Shown: positions 33,969 to 46,264 of the stretch, one piece after another | Numbering within the stretch: position 1 is the stretch's first letter | How the letters are laid out: every line of letters begins with the position of its first letter | NCBI GenBank assembly: GCA_016213775.1 | Contig: JACQZR010000160.1 | Coordinates: forward strand, 1-55,712 | Direction of reading: 5' to 3' | Origin: Acidobacteriota bacterium | GTDB taxonomy: Bacteria; Acidobacteriota; Terriglobia; Bryobacterales; Bryobacteraceae | DNA length: 55,712 bases | Position numbers and translations under genes: made by a program | Notes under the pieces: model-generated | Seen by the model: only the letters and a program-made list of their open reading frames with translations | Told to the model about the DNA's origin: nothing | The model's database searches: none

Positions 33969-34757
33969 GTGAATCAATCCGAAGTTATGGATCCGCCGGC
34001 GCCGCAACCGGCAACGGAGGACGGCGGGAAAGAAGCGCCTCGCGGGGCGATAGCCGAATGGACAGTCACCATTCTGCTGCTTCTGTTCGGCACAACGACG
34101 CTCGTGCAGGCCTTCGTCATCCCTACGGGATCGATGGAGGACAGCCTCCTCATCGGCGACCATCTGCTAGTGGACAAGCTTGCCTACTCCCCGGCGGGAC
34201 CGATCAGCAAGCACCTGCTCCCCTACCGCAACGTGGAGCGTGGGGACATCATTGTCTTCCGCTATCCCGTGGATATCCGCCAGACATTCGTCAAGCGCGT
34301 CATCGGAATCCCCGGCGACCGTCTCCGCATTGAGAACAAGCAGACCTGGTTGAACGGTCAGAAAGTGGATGAGCCGTTCAAAGTCCATAAGACCGAGTAC
34401 ATCGATTCCTATCGCGACAATTTTCCCAGCACCCCGAACCAGCGCCTTCTGGGGAAGGCGGACGAGATGCTGGAAAAGAACGTCGTGAACGGAGAGGTGG
34501 TTGTCCCGCCCGGCTTCTACTTCGCCATGGGCGACAACCGCGACTCTTCCCTCGACAGCCGCTACTGGGGCTTTGTCCCCCGCGAGAACATTGTCGGCAA
34601 ACCGCTGATCATCTATTGGAGCTACGACGCGCCTACTGACCGTTTGGCGAATCCCGCCATCGGCCTCGATCACGTGCTCGACCTGGCGCAGAACTTCTTC
34701 ACCAAGACGCGGTGGAAGCGAACGTTCATGCTGATCCGGCCGTATAAACTCCAATAG
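33969..34757 (+). CDS. lepB: Signal peptidase I, first tandem copy
   Basis: A 262-residue signal peptidase I. The catalytic Ser is S55 in IPTGSMEDSL and the general base Lys is K109 in TFVKRVIGIPGDR; the conserved MGDNRD and WGFVPRENIVG blocks are present. One N-terminal membrane segment lies at about 32-50. It cuts the signal peptides of exported preproteins at the outer face of the membrane. The GTG start 14 bases after the serine hydrolase is used; an ATG six codons later is also possible. A paralog follows after 14 bases. Both paralogs have the same length range and motif order. Confidence 0.95.
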   Translation: MNQSEVMDPPAPQPATEDGGKEAPRGAIAEWTVTILLLLFGTTTLVQAFVIPTGSMEDSLLIGDHLLVDKLAYSPAGPISKHLLPYRNVERGDIIVFRYPVDIRQTFVKRVIGIPGDRLRIENKQTWLNGQKVDEPFKVHKTEYIDSYRDNFPSTPNQRLLGKADEMLEKNVVNGEVVVPPGFYFAMGDNRDSSLDSRYWGFVPRENIVGKPLIIYWSYDAPTDRLANPAIGLDHVLDLAQNFFTKTRWKRTFMLIRPYKLQ

Positions 34758-34771
34758 GACACTTCACCACG

Positions 34772-35521
34772 ATGAGCAAAAAGCAAGAGAACAAGGAGAA
34801 TACTGGGATTCGCGGCTTCATCCACGAATGGTCGACAACCATTCTGTTGTTGCTGTTCGGCACCACTACGATTCTCCAGGCCTTCGTCGTACCGACTAGT
34901 TCGATGGAGGGCACTATCCTGATCGGCGACCACTTGTTCGTGGATAAGATGTGCTATGCTCCCGGCGGTTCGCTTTCCAAACACCTGCTGCCTTACCTTG
35001 AAGTGAAGCGCGGCGACATCATCGTGTTCCGCGTGCCCACTAACATTCGCGAGAACTACGTTAAACGTGTGGTGGGTGTGCCGGGCGACCGGTTGAAGCT
35101 GGTGAACAAGAAGGTGATTCTCAACGGTCATCCGATTGAGGAGCCCTACGCGCTGTACATCCCGAACTTCTCGCGTCCTTACAGCGATAACTTCCCGCCG
35201 CCGCCCGAGCAGTGGACCTACCCCACCGCTCTGGACATGCTGCGCAATCACGTCAAAGACGGAGAGCTCGTGGTCCCTCCGGGCCATTACTTTGCCATGG
35301 GCGACAACCGGGACAACTCGCTCGACAGCCGCTTCTGGGGCTTCGTCCCGCGCGAGAACATCGTCGGCAAACCGATCTTCATTTACTGGTCGTATGACGC
35401 TCCCACGGAGCGCTACATCGGCTTCGACCTCGACCACATCTTCGACATCGCCACCAACTTCTTTACCAAGACCCGTTGGAATCGCATGATGCGGCCGCTG
35501 CGGCCCTACCCGATTCAATAG
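34772..35521 (+). CDS. lepB: Signal peptidase I, second tandem copy
   Basis: A 249-residue paralog of the preceding protein. The catalytic Ser is S44 in VPTSSMEGTIL and the Lys is K98 in NYVKRVVGVPGDR. Box E (FAMGDNRDNSLDSRFWGF) is intact. It has one N-terminal membrane segment at about 22-40. Compared with the first copy it has a shorter N-terminus and a different loop between the Lys and box E (ALYIPNFSRPYSDNFPPPP), so the two may prefer different signal peptides. They probably arose by tandem duplication. The stop codon is followed after 11 bases by the cytochrome-type gene. Confidence 0.95.
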   Translation: MSKKQENKENTGIRGFIHEWSTTILLLLFGTTTILQAFVVPTSSMEGTILIGDHLFVDKMCYAPGGSLSKHLLPYLEVKRGDIIVFRVPTNIRENYVKRVVGVPGDRLKLVNKKVILNGHPIEEPYALYIPNFSRPYSDNFPPPPEQWTYPTALDMLRNHVKDGELVVPPGHYFAMGDNRDNSLDSRFWGFVPRENIVGKPIFIYWSYDAPTERYIGFDLDHIFDIATNFFTKTRWNRMMRPLRPYPIQ

Positions 35522-35532
35522 ATAATGTTGGG

Positions 35533-38487
<2,955 letters not shown>

Positions 38488-38493
38488 CGGAAC

Positions 38494-39903
38494 ATGGAAC
38501 GGTGGAACCAGATCACACGGAGGCACTTCTTCGGACAGTCAGCGGGATTCGGCATCGGATCGCTGGCGCTGCCGGCGTTGAGCAATGAACGGCTGCTGGC
38601 GCAGCAGGGCACGCACCACAAACCCAAAGCGAAGAACATCATCTTTCTGTTCATGGCCGGGGCGCCCTCGCAATTGGACCTGTTCGATCACAAGCCGAAG
38701 CTTAATCAATACGACGGGCAGCCGTGTCCGGAAGAACTGATCAAGGGCGAGCGGTTTGCCTTCATCAAAGGCGTGCCGAAGCTGTTGGGGACGCCGCACT
38801 CGTTTCGCAAAGTGGGCGGCAACGGGTTGGAGTTGTCAAACCTGGTACCCAACCTGGCGACGATCGTGGATGACATCGCGTTTGTGAAGTCGATGCACAC
38901 GACGCAGTTCAATCACGCTCCGGCGCAGATCTTCATGAACACCGGACACCAGGTGCCGGTGCGGCCGTCGATGGGCTCGTGGCTCACGTATGGCTTGGGT
39001 AGCGAGAACAAAGACCTGCCCGGTTTTGTGGTGCTGCTGTCCGGTAAGAACGCACCCGATGGCGGCAAATCGTGCTGGAGTAGCGGCTTTCTGCCGTCGT
39101 CGTATCAGGGCGTGGAATTCCGGCGGCAGGGCGATCCCGTGCTGTTCCTGTCGAACCCCGAAGGCATGACGCGCGAAACGCGGCGGCGGTCACTGGACTT
39201 GGCCCGCGATTTGAATACGGCGCATCAGGCCGATGTTGGCGATCCGGAGATTGCGTCGCGGATTTCGGCCTATGAGCTGGCGTACAAAATGCAGATGAGC
39301 GTGCCGGAACTGGCGGAGATCGCCGGCGAGCCGAAGCATATCCACGAACTCTACGGCACGGAGCCGGGCAAGAATTCGTTCGCCAACAATTGCCTGCTGG
39401 CACGGCGGCTGGTAGAACGCGGCGTGCGAATGATCCAGCTTTACCATCGCGGGTGGGATACGCACGGAGCGTCGAACGATGAAGACATCGTGAACAAGCT
39501 GACCTTCCTCTGCCGCGAGACCGACCGTGCGGCGGCGGCGCTGATCAAGGACTTGAAGCAGCGCGGATTGCTCGATTCGACCATCGTGGTTTGGGGAGGC
39601 GAGTTCGGCCGCACGCCGATGAACGAGGCCCGCAGCGGATCGAAGTTCCTCGGGCGCGATCATCATGCCCGCGCGTTCACCATGTGGATGGCCGGCGGCG
39701 GCCTGAAGCCCGGTGTTGTTGTGGGCCGCACCGACGATGTCGGCTACAACATTGCGGAGGACCCCGTGTCCGTGCACGACCTGCACGCAACGCTGCTGCA
39801 CCTGATGGGTATCGACCACACGAAGCTCACGTTCCGTTTCCAGGGCCGCGATTTCCGCTTGACGGATGTTCATGGCGAACTGGTGCGGAAGTTATTGGCG
39901 TAG
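38494..39903 (+). CDS. DUF1501 family protein, second locus
   Basis: A 469-residue DUF1501 protein. The N-terminus [20 protein letters not shown] (from residue 7) is a Tat signal. Conserved blocks are [49 protein letters not shown] and [17 protein letters not shown]. It follows the long cytochrome-type gene after 6 bases and is the last of a five-gene run. The first-locus homolog at 19850 has a longer N-terminal extension and differs in most residues, so this is an old pair of paralogs. Substrate unknown. Tat export implies cytoplasmic folding, perhaps with a bound metal. Confidence 0.92.
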   Translation: MERWNQITRRHFFGQSAGFGIGSLALPALSNERLLAQQGTHHKPKAKNIIFLFMAGAPSQLDLFDHKPKLNQYDGQPCPEELIKGERFAFIKGVPKLLGTPHSFRKVGGNGLELSNLVPNLATIVDDIAFVKSMHTTQFNHAPAQIFMNTGHQVPVRPSMGSWLTYGLGSENKDLPGFVVLLSGKNAPDGGKSCWSSGFLPSSYQGVEFRRQGDPVLFLSNPEGMTRETRRRSLDLARDLNTAHQADVGDPEIASRISAYELAYKMQMSVPELAEIAGEPKHIHELYGTEPGKNSFANNCLLARRLVERGVRMIQLYHRGWDTHGASNDEDIVNKLTFLCRETDRAAAALIKDLKQRGLLDSTIVVWGGEFGRTPMNEARSGSKFLGRDHHARAFTMWMAGGGLKPGVVVGRTDDVGYNIAEDPVSVHDLHATLLHLMGIDHTKLTFRFQGRDFRLTDVHGELVRKLLA

Positions 39904-39914
39904 ATGGGAGAAGG

Positions 39915-40262
39915 TCAGGCCGTTGGAGGCGGGCCTTCGATGTCGGACAAACGGCGTTCATGCGCTTCGGCGATCCGTGCGAGGGCGCGGATATTCTGTG
40001 CATCCTGGTCGCGTTCCACTTTGGCTAGCCGCGCCTGCTCGTTGGCGAGCCGCGATTGTTCGATAAGGCCCTCGATGTCGGTGTTGCGTGTCTTGGAGTC
40101 TTCCAGCAGCATCACAATGTGCTCGTGCTGGGCTGCTATCTGGCGGCTGTTGGCGGCGATGTGCTCGTGCTGGGCTGCTATCTGGCGGCTGTTGGCGGCG
40201 ATCTGTTCCCCTTGGATCTCCAGCGCGTTTGTCAGCCGTTCTATGCGTTCGTCGACGGTCAT
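39915..40262 (-). CDS. Coiled-coil protein with an internal duplication
   Basis: A 115-residue protein that is almost all coiled coil (DERIERLTNALEIQGEQ, then heptads of Ile, Ala, Gln). A 14-residue unit IAANSRQIAAQHEH is present twice in tandem, encoded by an identical 42-base repeat. Fourteen residues equals two heptads, so the duplication extends the coil in register. AGGAGAAGAG upstream of the ATG supports the start. It is convergent with the DUF1501 gene (11 bases). Similar short coiled coils occur widely, and no function can be assigned. Confidence 0.75.
   Translation of the reverse strand: MTVDERIERLTNALEIQGEQIAANSRQIAAQHEHIAANSRQIAAQHEHIVMLLEDSKTRNTDIEGLIEQSRLANEQARLAKVERDQDAQNIRALARIAEAHERRLSDIEGPPPTA
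40117..40200. repeat. Perfect 2 x 42-bp tandem repeat inside the coiled-coil gene
   Basis: The 42 bases at 40117-40158 are repeated without a single mismatch at 40159-40200. Two identical copies, with no synonymous changes, point to a very recent duplication or to ongoing slippage. Gain or loss of one unit would keep the reading frame. Confidence 0.95.
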
Positions 40263-40312
40263 GCGGTTATCTCTTCTCCTAAGATATCGTGCAAAGGGAC
40301 CTGGCGGCGTGA

Positions 40313-41947
40313 CTACCGCACCCCGGCGCGGCGGAAGGGAACCGAGTAATCCGATTCGGCGCCGGCGAACCGCTGCCCGATCAAAGTGGTGGCGGAGATG
40401 CCGTTGGAAGTCACGAGTTCGGCCCAGCCGTGAGTGAGCGCAGCGGCGGTTTGTGAATCCGTCTCCAGGAAGCGGGCCCCGTTCGCCGGGATGACGCCAG
40501 TGACTTCAGTAACTGTTCCTTCATCGCGAAGCGGCAGCGCCATCGTGGTGCCGTCGGTATTGCGGAACCGGATGGTGTAAGCCGCGGGAGCCTCGTCGGA
40601 GTTGACGAGGATCATCGTGGTTGTCCAATTGTTGTGGCGGACTAGCTGTGAGATGAGTGCTTCGCCCGGGACACCGGAGGCGGGCGGTGTCAGGAATGCC
40701 ACGGAGGTGAAGGCGCCCGCGGGGGAGAAGCGAAGGCCGAGCCCGGTGAGGTTGATTTCGGCCGAGGAGAACTGGGCCACACCGCGCCTGCCGGCAGTGG
40801 CCCCGAATCGGTCCGGCATGGCGAAAGGCAACTGGCCGTGAGGCGCCAGCGAAAGGGAATCCGCCGCAATCTGATTGCCGGCCTCATCAAAGAAAGTCGC
40901 CGCAATGGTGGCGGTCTTGGCAGCGTCCGGATTCACCAGCGCGAGCGAGGTGACGAAGCCCTGCGTGTTGTCGAACGGCAGCAGAACCTTCTTTGCTGTT
41001 GGCGTCGTCAGGCTGACTGAGCCTTCCGAATCCTGGCGGCCCTGGGCGCGCTGCCGGAAGATGGCGGTGCCGCCGATGGCCTTCTCCGAGATGAGCTCCC
41101 CCCATCCTTGGGAGAGCGTGGTGGCTGTGCTCGGAGTCTCAAGAGTCTGCGATCCGTTTACTGGTATCGTGCCGGTGATTCCCTGGACCGCGGCGCCGTT
41201 GGCGCCGAGCGGGAAGGTCTGGGCAGTGCCATCGCCCTTCCAGAAGCGAAGCGTGTATGGAGCAGGGACGGTATCAAGATTGCTCAGGACGATGGTGGTC
41301 TTCCAGCCGGTGCCGTCGGCGATTTGCGACAAGGCTGACGAGATACCCGTAGGTGGAGGCGTGGTAGTGGTGGCCGGCGCAAGTGTGTAGTTGGCGGTGT
41401 AGATCTTGTCGTTGGAGTCGGCGAGGCCGTTACCATTAGCGGCGTTGGCGGCGACATACAGGCGCACGTTGCCGGCGTTGGTGGCGGGAGGAGTCCAGTC
41501 GAAGGAGAAGTTGCCGGTTGAGGCAGCCCGAGTATGCTCAATGAACTGCACGTTCGCGCCCGCGCGGCACCCAGCGGCCGGCTTCAACTGGCCGTCCTCG
41601 CAGAGGATCTGGGTGGACGTGTCAGCGGTAGTGAAGTCACCGGCCTGGCCGGCGCTGAGGTTGCTTGCCAGGCGGGCCGTGGCCTGAAAGCCGTAGACGC
41701 GCGCCGTGGCGTCGGTGATGCGAACCTGAAGTCGCTGCCGAACCCCGGGGCTGTATGTGAGCCCGGAGGGGAATACGATCTCCACTCGGCCACCGCCCGA
41801 GTTGGCCGTTCCGACGTGGCAGCCGGACTCCGAGCAAAGTCCGTCGCCGGGGGCGCCTGTTTTACGAGGGTCCGGCCCGGAGGCATACGCATAGAGAAGC
41901 ACTGGCGCCACTGTAACAGCGACACAAATCAATTTCCGGTTCTTCAT
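40313..41947 (-). CDS. Secreted choice-of-anchor V domain protein with duplicated C-terminal module
   Basis: A 544-residue exported protein. A signal peptide of about 22 residues precedes GAPGDGLCSESGCHVGTANS, the start of a choice-of-anchor V (Reelin-like) domain that runs to about residue 190. C38, C43 and H44 form CX4CH, a form that can hold heme c. Two related modules of about 110 residues follow, each with a TTTIVLSN/TTTMILVN strand and an ending like GGTAIFRQR or SATTLIGQR, separated by 100 residues. GGGGAG precedes the ATG. It is probably a surface protein; no enzymatic motif is visible. The gap to pyrC contains a 7-bp inverted repeat. Confidence 0.82.
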   Translation of the reverse strand: MKNRKLICVAVTVAPVLLYAYASGPDPRKTGAPGDGLCSESGCHVGTANSGGGRVEIVFPSGLTYSPGVRQRLQVRITDATARVYGFQATARLASNLSAGQAGDFTTADTSTQILCEDGQLKPAAGCRAGANVQFIEHTRAASTGNFSFDWTPPATNAGNVRLYVAANAANGNGLADSNDKIYTANYTLAPATTTTPPPTGISSALSQIADGTGWKTTIVLSNLDTVPAPYTLRFWKGDGTAQTFPLGANGAAVQGITGTIPVNGSQTLETPSTATTLSQGWGELISEKAIGGTAIFRQRAQGRQDSEGSVSLTTPTAKKVLLPFDNTQGFVTSLALVNPDAAKTATIAATFFDEAGNQIAADSLSLAPHGQLPFAMPDRFGATAGRRGVAQFSSAEINLTGLGLRFSPAGAFTSVAFLTPPASGVPGEALISQLVRHNNWTTTMILVNSDEAPAAYTIRFRNTDGTTMALPLRDEGTVTEVTGVIPANGARFLETDSQTAAALTHGWAELVTSNGISATTLIGQRFAGAESDYSVPFRRAGVR

Positions 41948-41981
41948 GATTTTCTCCCCAGTTTATCGACAATTTGAATTC

Positions 41982-42010
41982 GGACCTGAAGCGGTTATTT
42001 GCGCAGGTCC
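41982..42010. promoter_or_regulatory. Inverted repeat in the divergent gap before pyrC
   Basis: GGACCTG (41982-41988) and CAGGTCC (42004-42010) are perfect arms with a 15-base spacer. The site lies in the 186-base gap between the divergent choice-of-anchor V and pyrC genes. The half-site centres are 22 bases apart, two helical turns. It may bind a dimeric regulator; nothing else was seen in this gap. Confidence 0.3.
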
Positions 42011-42133
42011 ACCCGATGCTGTTTGGTGAACACGAAGAACGGTCAGGAAGTTTCGGCGGCGAGGCAGGAAAACACTCCATCACGTTGTTTTGCCGTGCCG
42101 TTGTGTTACTCTGATCGCTTCGGAGTCCCGCCT

Positions 42134-43420
42134 ATGGCCAAGCTGCTAATTCAAAACGGCCGCGTCGTCGATCCCGCCTCCCGTCATGACGCCATTGCCG
42201 ATGTCCTGATTGAAGATGGACGCGTCGCTGCTGTCGGAACCCACCTGGATGTCGTGAACACGGAACGATTCGATGCCACCGGCTGTGTCGTCGCGCCGGG
42301 ATTCATTGACATGCATGTGCATTTGCGCGAGCCGGGTTTTGAACATTCCGAGACAATTGAATCGGGATCGAGAGCGGCGGCGGCCGGCGGGTTCACCTCC
42401 ATTGCGTGCATGCCGAATACGCAGCCGGTGAACGATTCGCCCACCGTGACGAGCTATATCGTGGAACGCGCGCGCCGCCACGCGATCGTCAATGTGTTCC
42501 CGATTGGCGCCATTACGAAGGGCAGCGCCGGCGAGGAACTGGCAGCCATCGGATCAATGAAGTCAGCCGGTGCGGTGGCGATTTCCGATGACGGGCGTCC
42601 GGTGATGAACGCGCGCGTGATGCGGCGGGCGATGGAACTGGCGTCGTCGTTCCACCTGCCGGTGATCGACCACTGCGAAGACCTGCATTTGAGTGCCGGC
42701 GGCGACATGCATGAAGGCTTGCAGTCGGTGCGGCTGGGGTTGCGCGGCATTCCGGCTTGTTCAGAAGACGTGATGGTGGCCCGTGATATTCTGCTCGCCG
42801 AGGTGACAGGCGCGCAATTTCACGTTGCGCACATATCGTCGCGGAATTCGATTGCGATGGTCCGGCACGCGAAGCTACTAGGGTTGAAGGTTACGGCCGA
42901 GGTCTGCCCGCATCACTTCGTGCTATCGGATGAAGACATCGCGCCGTATGACAGCAACTACAAGATGAAGCCGCCATTGCGCGGGCATTTGGACGTGGCT
43001 GCGGCGATTGACGGTGTGGTGACGGAAGTGATTGATGTGATCGCGACGGACCATGCTCCCCATCCGGGCAGCGAGAAGATGCAGGAGTTTGAACGGTGCC
43101 CGTTCGGGATTCTTGGACTTGAAACGGCGATCCCGCTGACGTTGGGAACGTTCCTCCATCCGGAACGTATTTCGTTGCTGAAGATGGTGGAGATGTTTAC
43201 GACAGCACCGGCGCGCGTGCTGCAATTGGACCGCGGGACGCTGGCGGCGGGCGTTCCGGGGGATGTGACGATATTCGATCTCGACTCCGAGTGGGCTTAC
43301 GATGTGAACCGGTCGTACTCGAAGAGCCGCAATTCTCCATTTCACGGCCGCGTGTTTCGCGGCGGGCCAGTAGCCACCGTTGTCAACGGGCGCATTGTCT
43401 GGCGCAGAGATTCCGAGTAA
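42134..43420 (+). CDS. pyrC: Dihydroorotase (class I)
   Basis: A 428-residue dihydroorotase, which closes carbamoyl-aspartate to dihydroorotate in pyrimidine synthesis. The zinc motif DMHVHLREPG (H61, H63) is complete, MPNTQPVND follows near residue 93, and the catalytic Asp lies in IATDHAPH. Length and motifs match the class I enzymes that occur alone or with an aspartate carbamoyltransferase. No pyrB is next to it. GGAG nine bases before the ATG supports the start. A UPF0182 gene follows after 24 bases, so pyrC is likely the first gene of a four-gene run. Confidence 0.95.
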   Translation: MAKLLIQNGRVVDPASRHDAIADVLIEDGRVAAVGTHLDVVNTERFDATGCVVAPGFIDMHVHLREPGFEHSETIESGSRAAAAGGFTSIACMPNTQPVNDSPTVTSYIVERARRHAIVNVFPIGAITKGSAGEELAAIGSMKSAGAVAISDDGRPVMNARVMRRAMELASSFHLPVIDHCEDLHLSAGGDMHEGLQSVRLGLRGIPACSEDVMVARDILLAEVTGAQFHVAHISSRNSIAMVRHAKLLGLKVTAEVCPHHFVLSDEDIAPYDSNYKMKPPLRGHLDVAAAIDGVVTEVIDVIATDHAPHPGSEKMQEFERCPFGILGLETAIPLTLGTFLHPERISLLKMVEMFTTAPARVLQLDRGTLAAGVPGDVTIFDLDSEWAYDVNRSYSKSRNSPFHGRVFRGGPVATVVNGRIVWRRDSE

Positions 43421-43444
43421 ACAATTTAGTCAGGAGGCGAGATT

Positions 43445-46195
43445 ATGCCTGGTGCGCGAATGGACCGGACTCCCGGTTGCGCGTTGCTGATTATCGCGTT
43501 GGTGGTTCTATTGAACTTCGGCCGGCGCTTCGCCGCCTGGATCCTCGACTTCCAGTGGTGGCAGGAGATCGGGCAGAAGGAAACGCTGTTCAGCCTGATT
43601 TACTACAGCGTGACACCGGTGTTGATTGTCACAGTGATCGCTTTTGTGGCGTTCTGGACGGCGCATGCCCGCGGGATGAAGGCAGCGGGGTCGGGGCTCG
43701 GCGAACATCCGTTGTATTCCAAGGCTGCGACACTGGGGGCGTTGATCGTCGCCTATCTGTTTGCTTCCGGCAGTGTCAGCAGTTGGACGGCAGTGCTGTT
43801 TCTAGGCGGGCGGCAGCTTCCAGCCGAGGCGACAAAATGGACCGATCCTGTTTTTGGCCACGCCCTTTCGTTCTACATGTTCGAACTGCCGTTTTATGAA
43901 ATGCTACTGGGGATTCTGCTTGGGGTGACCGTCATCACGGGACTGATCTATGCGGGCACGCAGTTGTTCTGGACCGCGAAGATACGAGGGCCGAGGGTGC
44001 ATGAAGACGGCACGATGGAGTGGAGCGATTTCGATCTTTCGGGAATCATTCACTCTCACTTCTGGCGCTGGGTCGTGGTGGTGTTTCTGCTGGTTTTCGC
44101 GGCGTCGCGATATCTGGACCGCTACGATTTGTTGACCCAGGATCACGGCTTCATGGTAGGCGTGGATTATGTCGATGAGCATGTGCGGCTGCCGATGCGC
44201 TGGTTATCTATTGGCGGTTGTCTGGTGGCAATCGCGGCGATGTTTATGCGGCGGTGGATGATCACCGTGGGGCTGGTGGTATTGCCGCTGGTGTTGGAAG
44301 CCGTCGTTCCCCAGATTGTGCACAGCTTGTATGTGCGGCCGAACGAGATTTCGCTCGAGAAGCCGTATATTCACCGTCATATTGAAGCGACGCGGACAGC
44401 CTACGGACTGGACAAGAGGACGCGGGAGGTGGAGCACAAGGCGAAACTCGACGCGCGGATTGATCCAAACAAGCACCGCCCAATGCTCGACAACGTCCGC
44501 CTGTGGGACTGGCGGGCGTTTCACGATACCGTGACCCAGATTCAGGCGCTGCGTCCGTATTATGTGTTTCATGACACCGATGTGGACCGCTACAACATTA
44601 ACGGCGAGTTGCGGCAGGTGATGTTGACGCCGCGCGAATTGGACGTACAGCAGTTGGCGGCGGATGCACGGAGCCGGTGGATGAATCCGCACTTCAGCTA
44701 CACGCACGGATTCGGATTGGTGCTGGCTGAGGCGAATCGGATCACGCAGGATGGATTGCCGCTGCTGTTCATTCAGAACGCGCCGCCGGAAGTGAAGACG
44801 TCGAGTTTGAAACTGACCCGTCCGGAGCTGTACTACGGCGAGGTGACGCATGAGCCGGTGTTCGTGCGAACCGGTCAGCCGGAGTTCAACTACCCGTCCG
44901 GCGCGGAGAATGCGACGACACGGTACGAGGGGAAGGGCGGGTTCCCTATAGCTTCGTTCCCGATGCGGCTGGCGGCCACGGTTGCATACACGGATTGGAA
45001 CATTCTGCTCACGGGATTCTTCACCAATGAGAGCCGGATGATGATCCACCGCAATGTGCGCCAGCGCGTGTCGGAACTGGCGGACTTCATATCGTGGGAC
45101 ACCGATCCGTACCTGGTGATCACGAAGGAAGGCCGGCTGGTGTGGATGATCGACGGCTACACGACATCGAAGGCCCATCCTTATTCCAAACGCGTGCGGA
45201 CGCCAAGTGAGACGGTGGCCAACTACATGCGCAACTCGGTGAAGGCGACGGTGGATGCTTACGACGGCGACATCCGTTTGTACATTTTCGATGAGACCGA
45301 TCCGATCATCGACGCGTATGCGCGGTTGTTCCCGAAGCTGTTTCGCAAACGCGCCGAGATGCCCGCGGATCTGCAGGAGCATGTGCGGTATCCCGAGGGA
45401 CTGTTCCGCGTGCAGGCGGAGATTTACCGCAATTTCCACATGAAGGATTCCGAGGCGTTCTACAACAAGGAGGATTCCTGGGACATAGCGAAGGTGCAGG
45501 ATTCGCAGGAGGGACGGGCCGCCGGGGGCAGCGCACCGAACTATGTTGTGACGACATTGCCGGGAGAATCGAAACCGGAATTTCTATTGATGATCCCGTT
45601 CACGCCTCGTGGCAAGGACAACCTGATCGGAATCATGGTCGCGCGGTGTGATGGGGAGCATTTGGGAGAGCTGGTGTTTTTGCAGCTTTCCAAACAGGAA
45701 CTGATTTTTGGGCCGATGCAGATTGCGGCGCGCATCAATCAGGACGGCAACATTTCGAAGGATCTGACTTTGTGGAATCAGCAAGGATCGCGCGTGGTGA
45801 TGGGTCAGATGCTGGTGCTGCCGGTGGAGGAGACGTTCCTGTATGTGCAGCCGATTTATATTCAATCGAACCAGGCGCGAATGCCCCAGTTGAAACGCGT
45901 CGCGCTGGCTGTCGGAAATCAGCTTGTCTACGCGGAGACCTATGAGCAAGCGGTGGCGCAGTTGGCCGGACTGCCGCCGGCGGCTGTTCGCGAGACCAGC
46001 ACGGCGTCACCTCCGAAAGAAGGTCCGGCGCCCGTTGAGCCCCCGCCTTCGGCGGATGCGGAGAAGCGGATTTCGGAGGTCCGGCGACATTTGCAGCGAT
46101 ATCGCGAACTGACGGCGCAAGGGAAATATGTGGAAGCGGCGAAGGAACTGGAAGCTCTGGAGACTGTCACAAGGCCGGCGGTTCGCGGAAGGTAG
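43445..46195 (+). CDS. UPF0182 family membrane protein
   Basis: A 916-residue protein of the UPF0182 family. About seven membrane segments fill the first 290 residues (CALLIIALVVLLNFG, LIYYSVTPVLIVTVIAFVAF, ILLGVTVITGLIYAGT and more), followed by a large extracytoplasmic part with the family blocks RHIEATRTAYGLD and NIRLYIFDETDP-like DIRLYIFDETDP. The last 70 residues are Pro-rich and then a helix (SEVRRHLQRYRELTAQGKYVEAAKELEALE). AGGAGG precedes the ATG. The function of UPF0182 proteins is not known. It is placed between pyrC (24 bases) and ggt (69 bases). Confidence 0.93.
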   Translation: MPGARMDRTPGCALLIIALVVLLNFGRRFAAWILDFQWWQEIGQKETLFSLIYYSVTPVLIVTVIAFVAFWTAHARGMKAAGSGLGEHPLYSKAATLGALIVAYLFASGSVSSWTAVLFLGGRQLPAEATKWTDPVFGHALSFYMFELPFYEMLLGILLGVTVITGLIYAGTQLFWTAKIRGPRVHEDGTMEWSDFDLSGIIHSHFWRWVVVVFLLVFAASRYLDRYDLLTQDHGFMVGVDYVDEHVRLPMRWLSIGGCLVAIAAMFMRRWMITVGLVVLPLVLEAVVPQIVHSLYVRPNEISLEKPYIHRHIEATRTAYGLDKRTREVEHKAKLDARIDPNKHRPMLDNVRLWDWRAFHDTVTQIQALRPYYVFHDTDVDRYNINGELRQVMLTPRELDVQQLAADARSRWMNPHFSYTHGFGLVLAEANRITQDGLPLLFIQNAPPEVKTSSLKLTRPELYYGEVTHEPVFVRTGQPEFNYPSGAENATTRYEGKGGFPIASFPMRLAATVAYTDWNILLTGFFTNESRMMIHRNVRQRVSELADFISWDTDPYLVITKEGRLVWMIDGYTTSKAHPYSKRVRTPSETVANYMRNSVKATVDAYDGDIRLYIFDETDPIIDAYARLFPKLFRKRAEMPADLQEHVRYPEGLFRVQAEIYRNFHMKDSEAFYNKEDSWDIAKVQDSQEGRAAGGSAPNYVVTTLPGESKPEFLLMIPFTPRGKDNLIGIMVARCDGEHLGELVFLQLSKQELIFGPMQIAARINQDGNISKDLTLWNQQGSRVVMGQMLVLPVEETFLYVQPIYIQSNQARMPQLKRVALAVGNQLVYAETYEQAVAQLAGLPPAAVRETSTASPPKEGPAPVEPPPSADAEKRISEVRRHLQRYRELTAQGKYVEAAKELEALETVTRPAVRGR

Positions 46196-46264
46196 CTCTG
46201 AGGCGCCGCCGCCCGCGGCAATCGCGCGGGCCTGCGTCTCGCCGCTTTTGTCTAAAATCAATTG

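Noticed and set aside
40117-40200. Start of a CRISPR array
   Set aside because: The two copies directly abut without spacers and are in frame in a coiled-coil gene.
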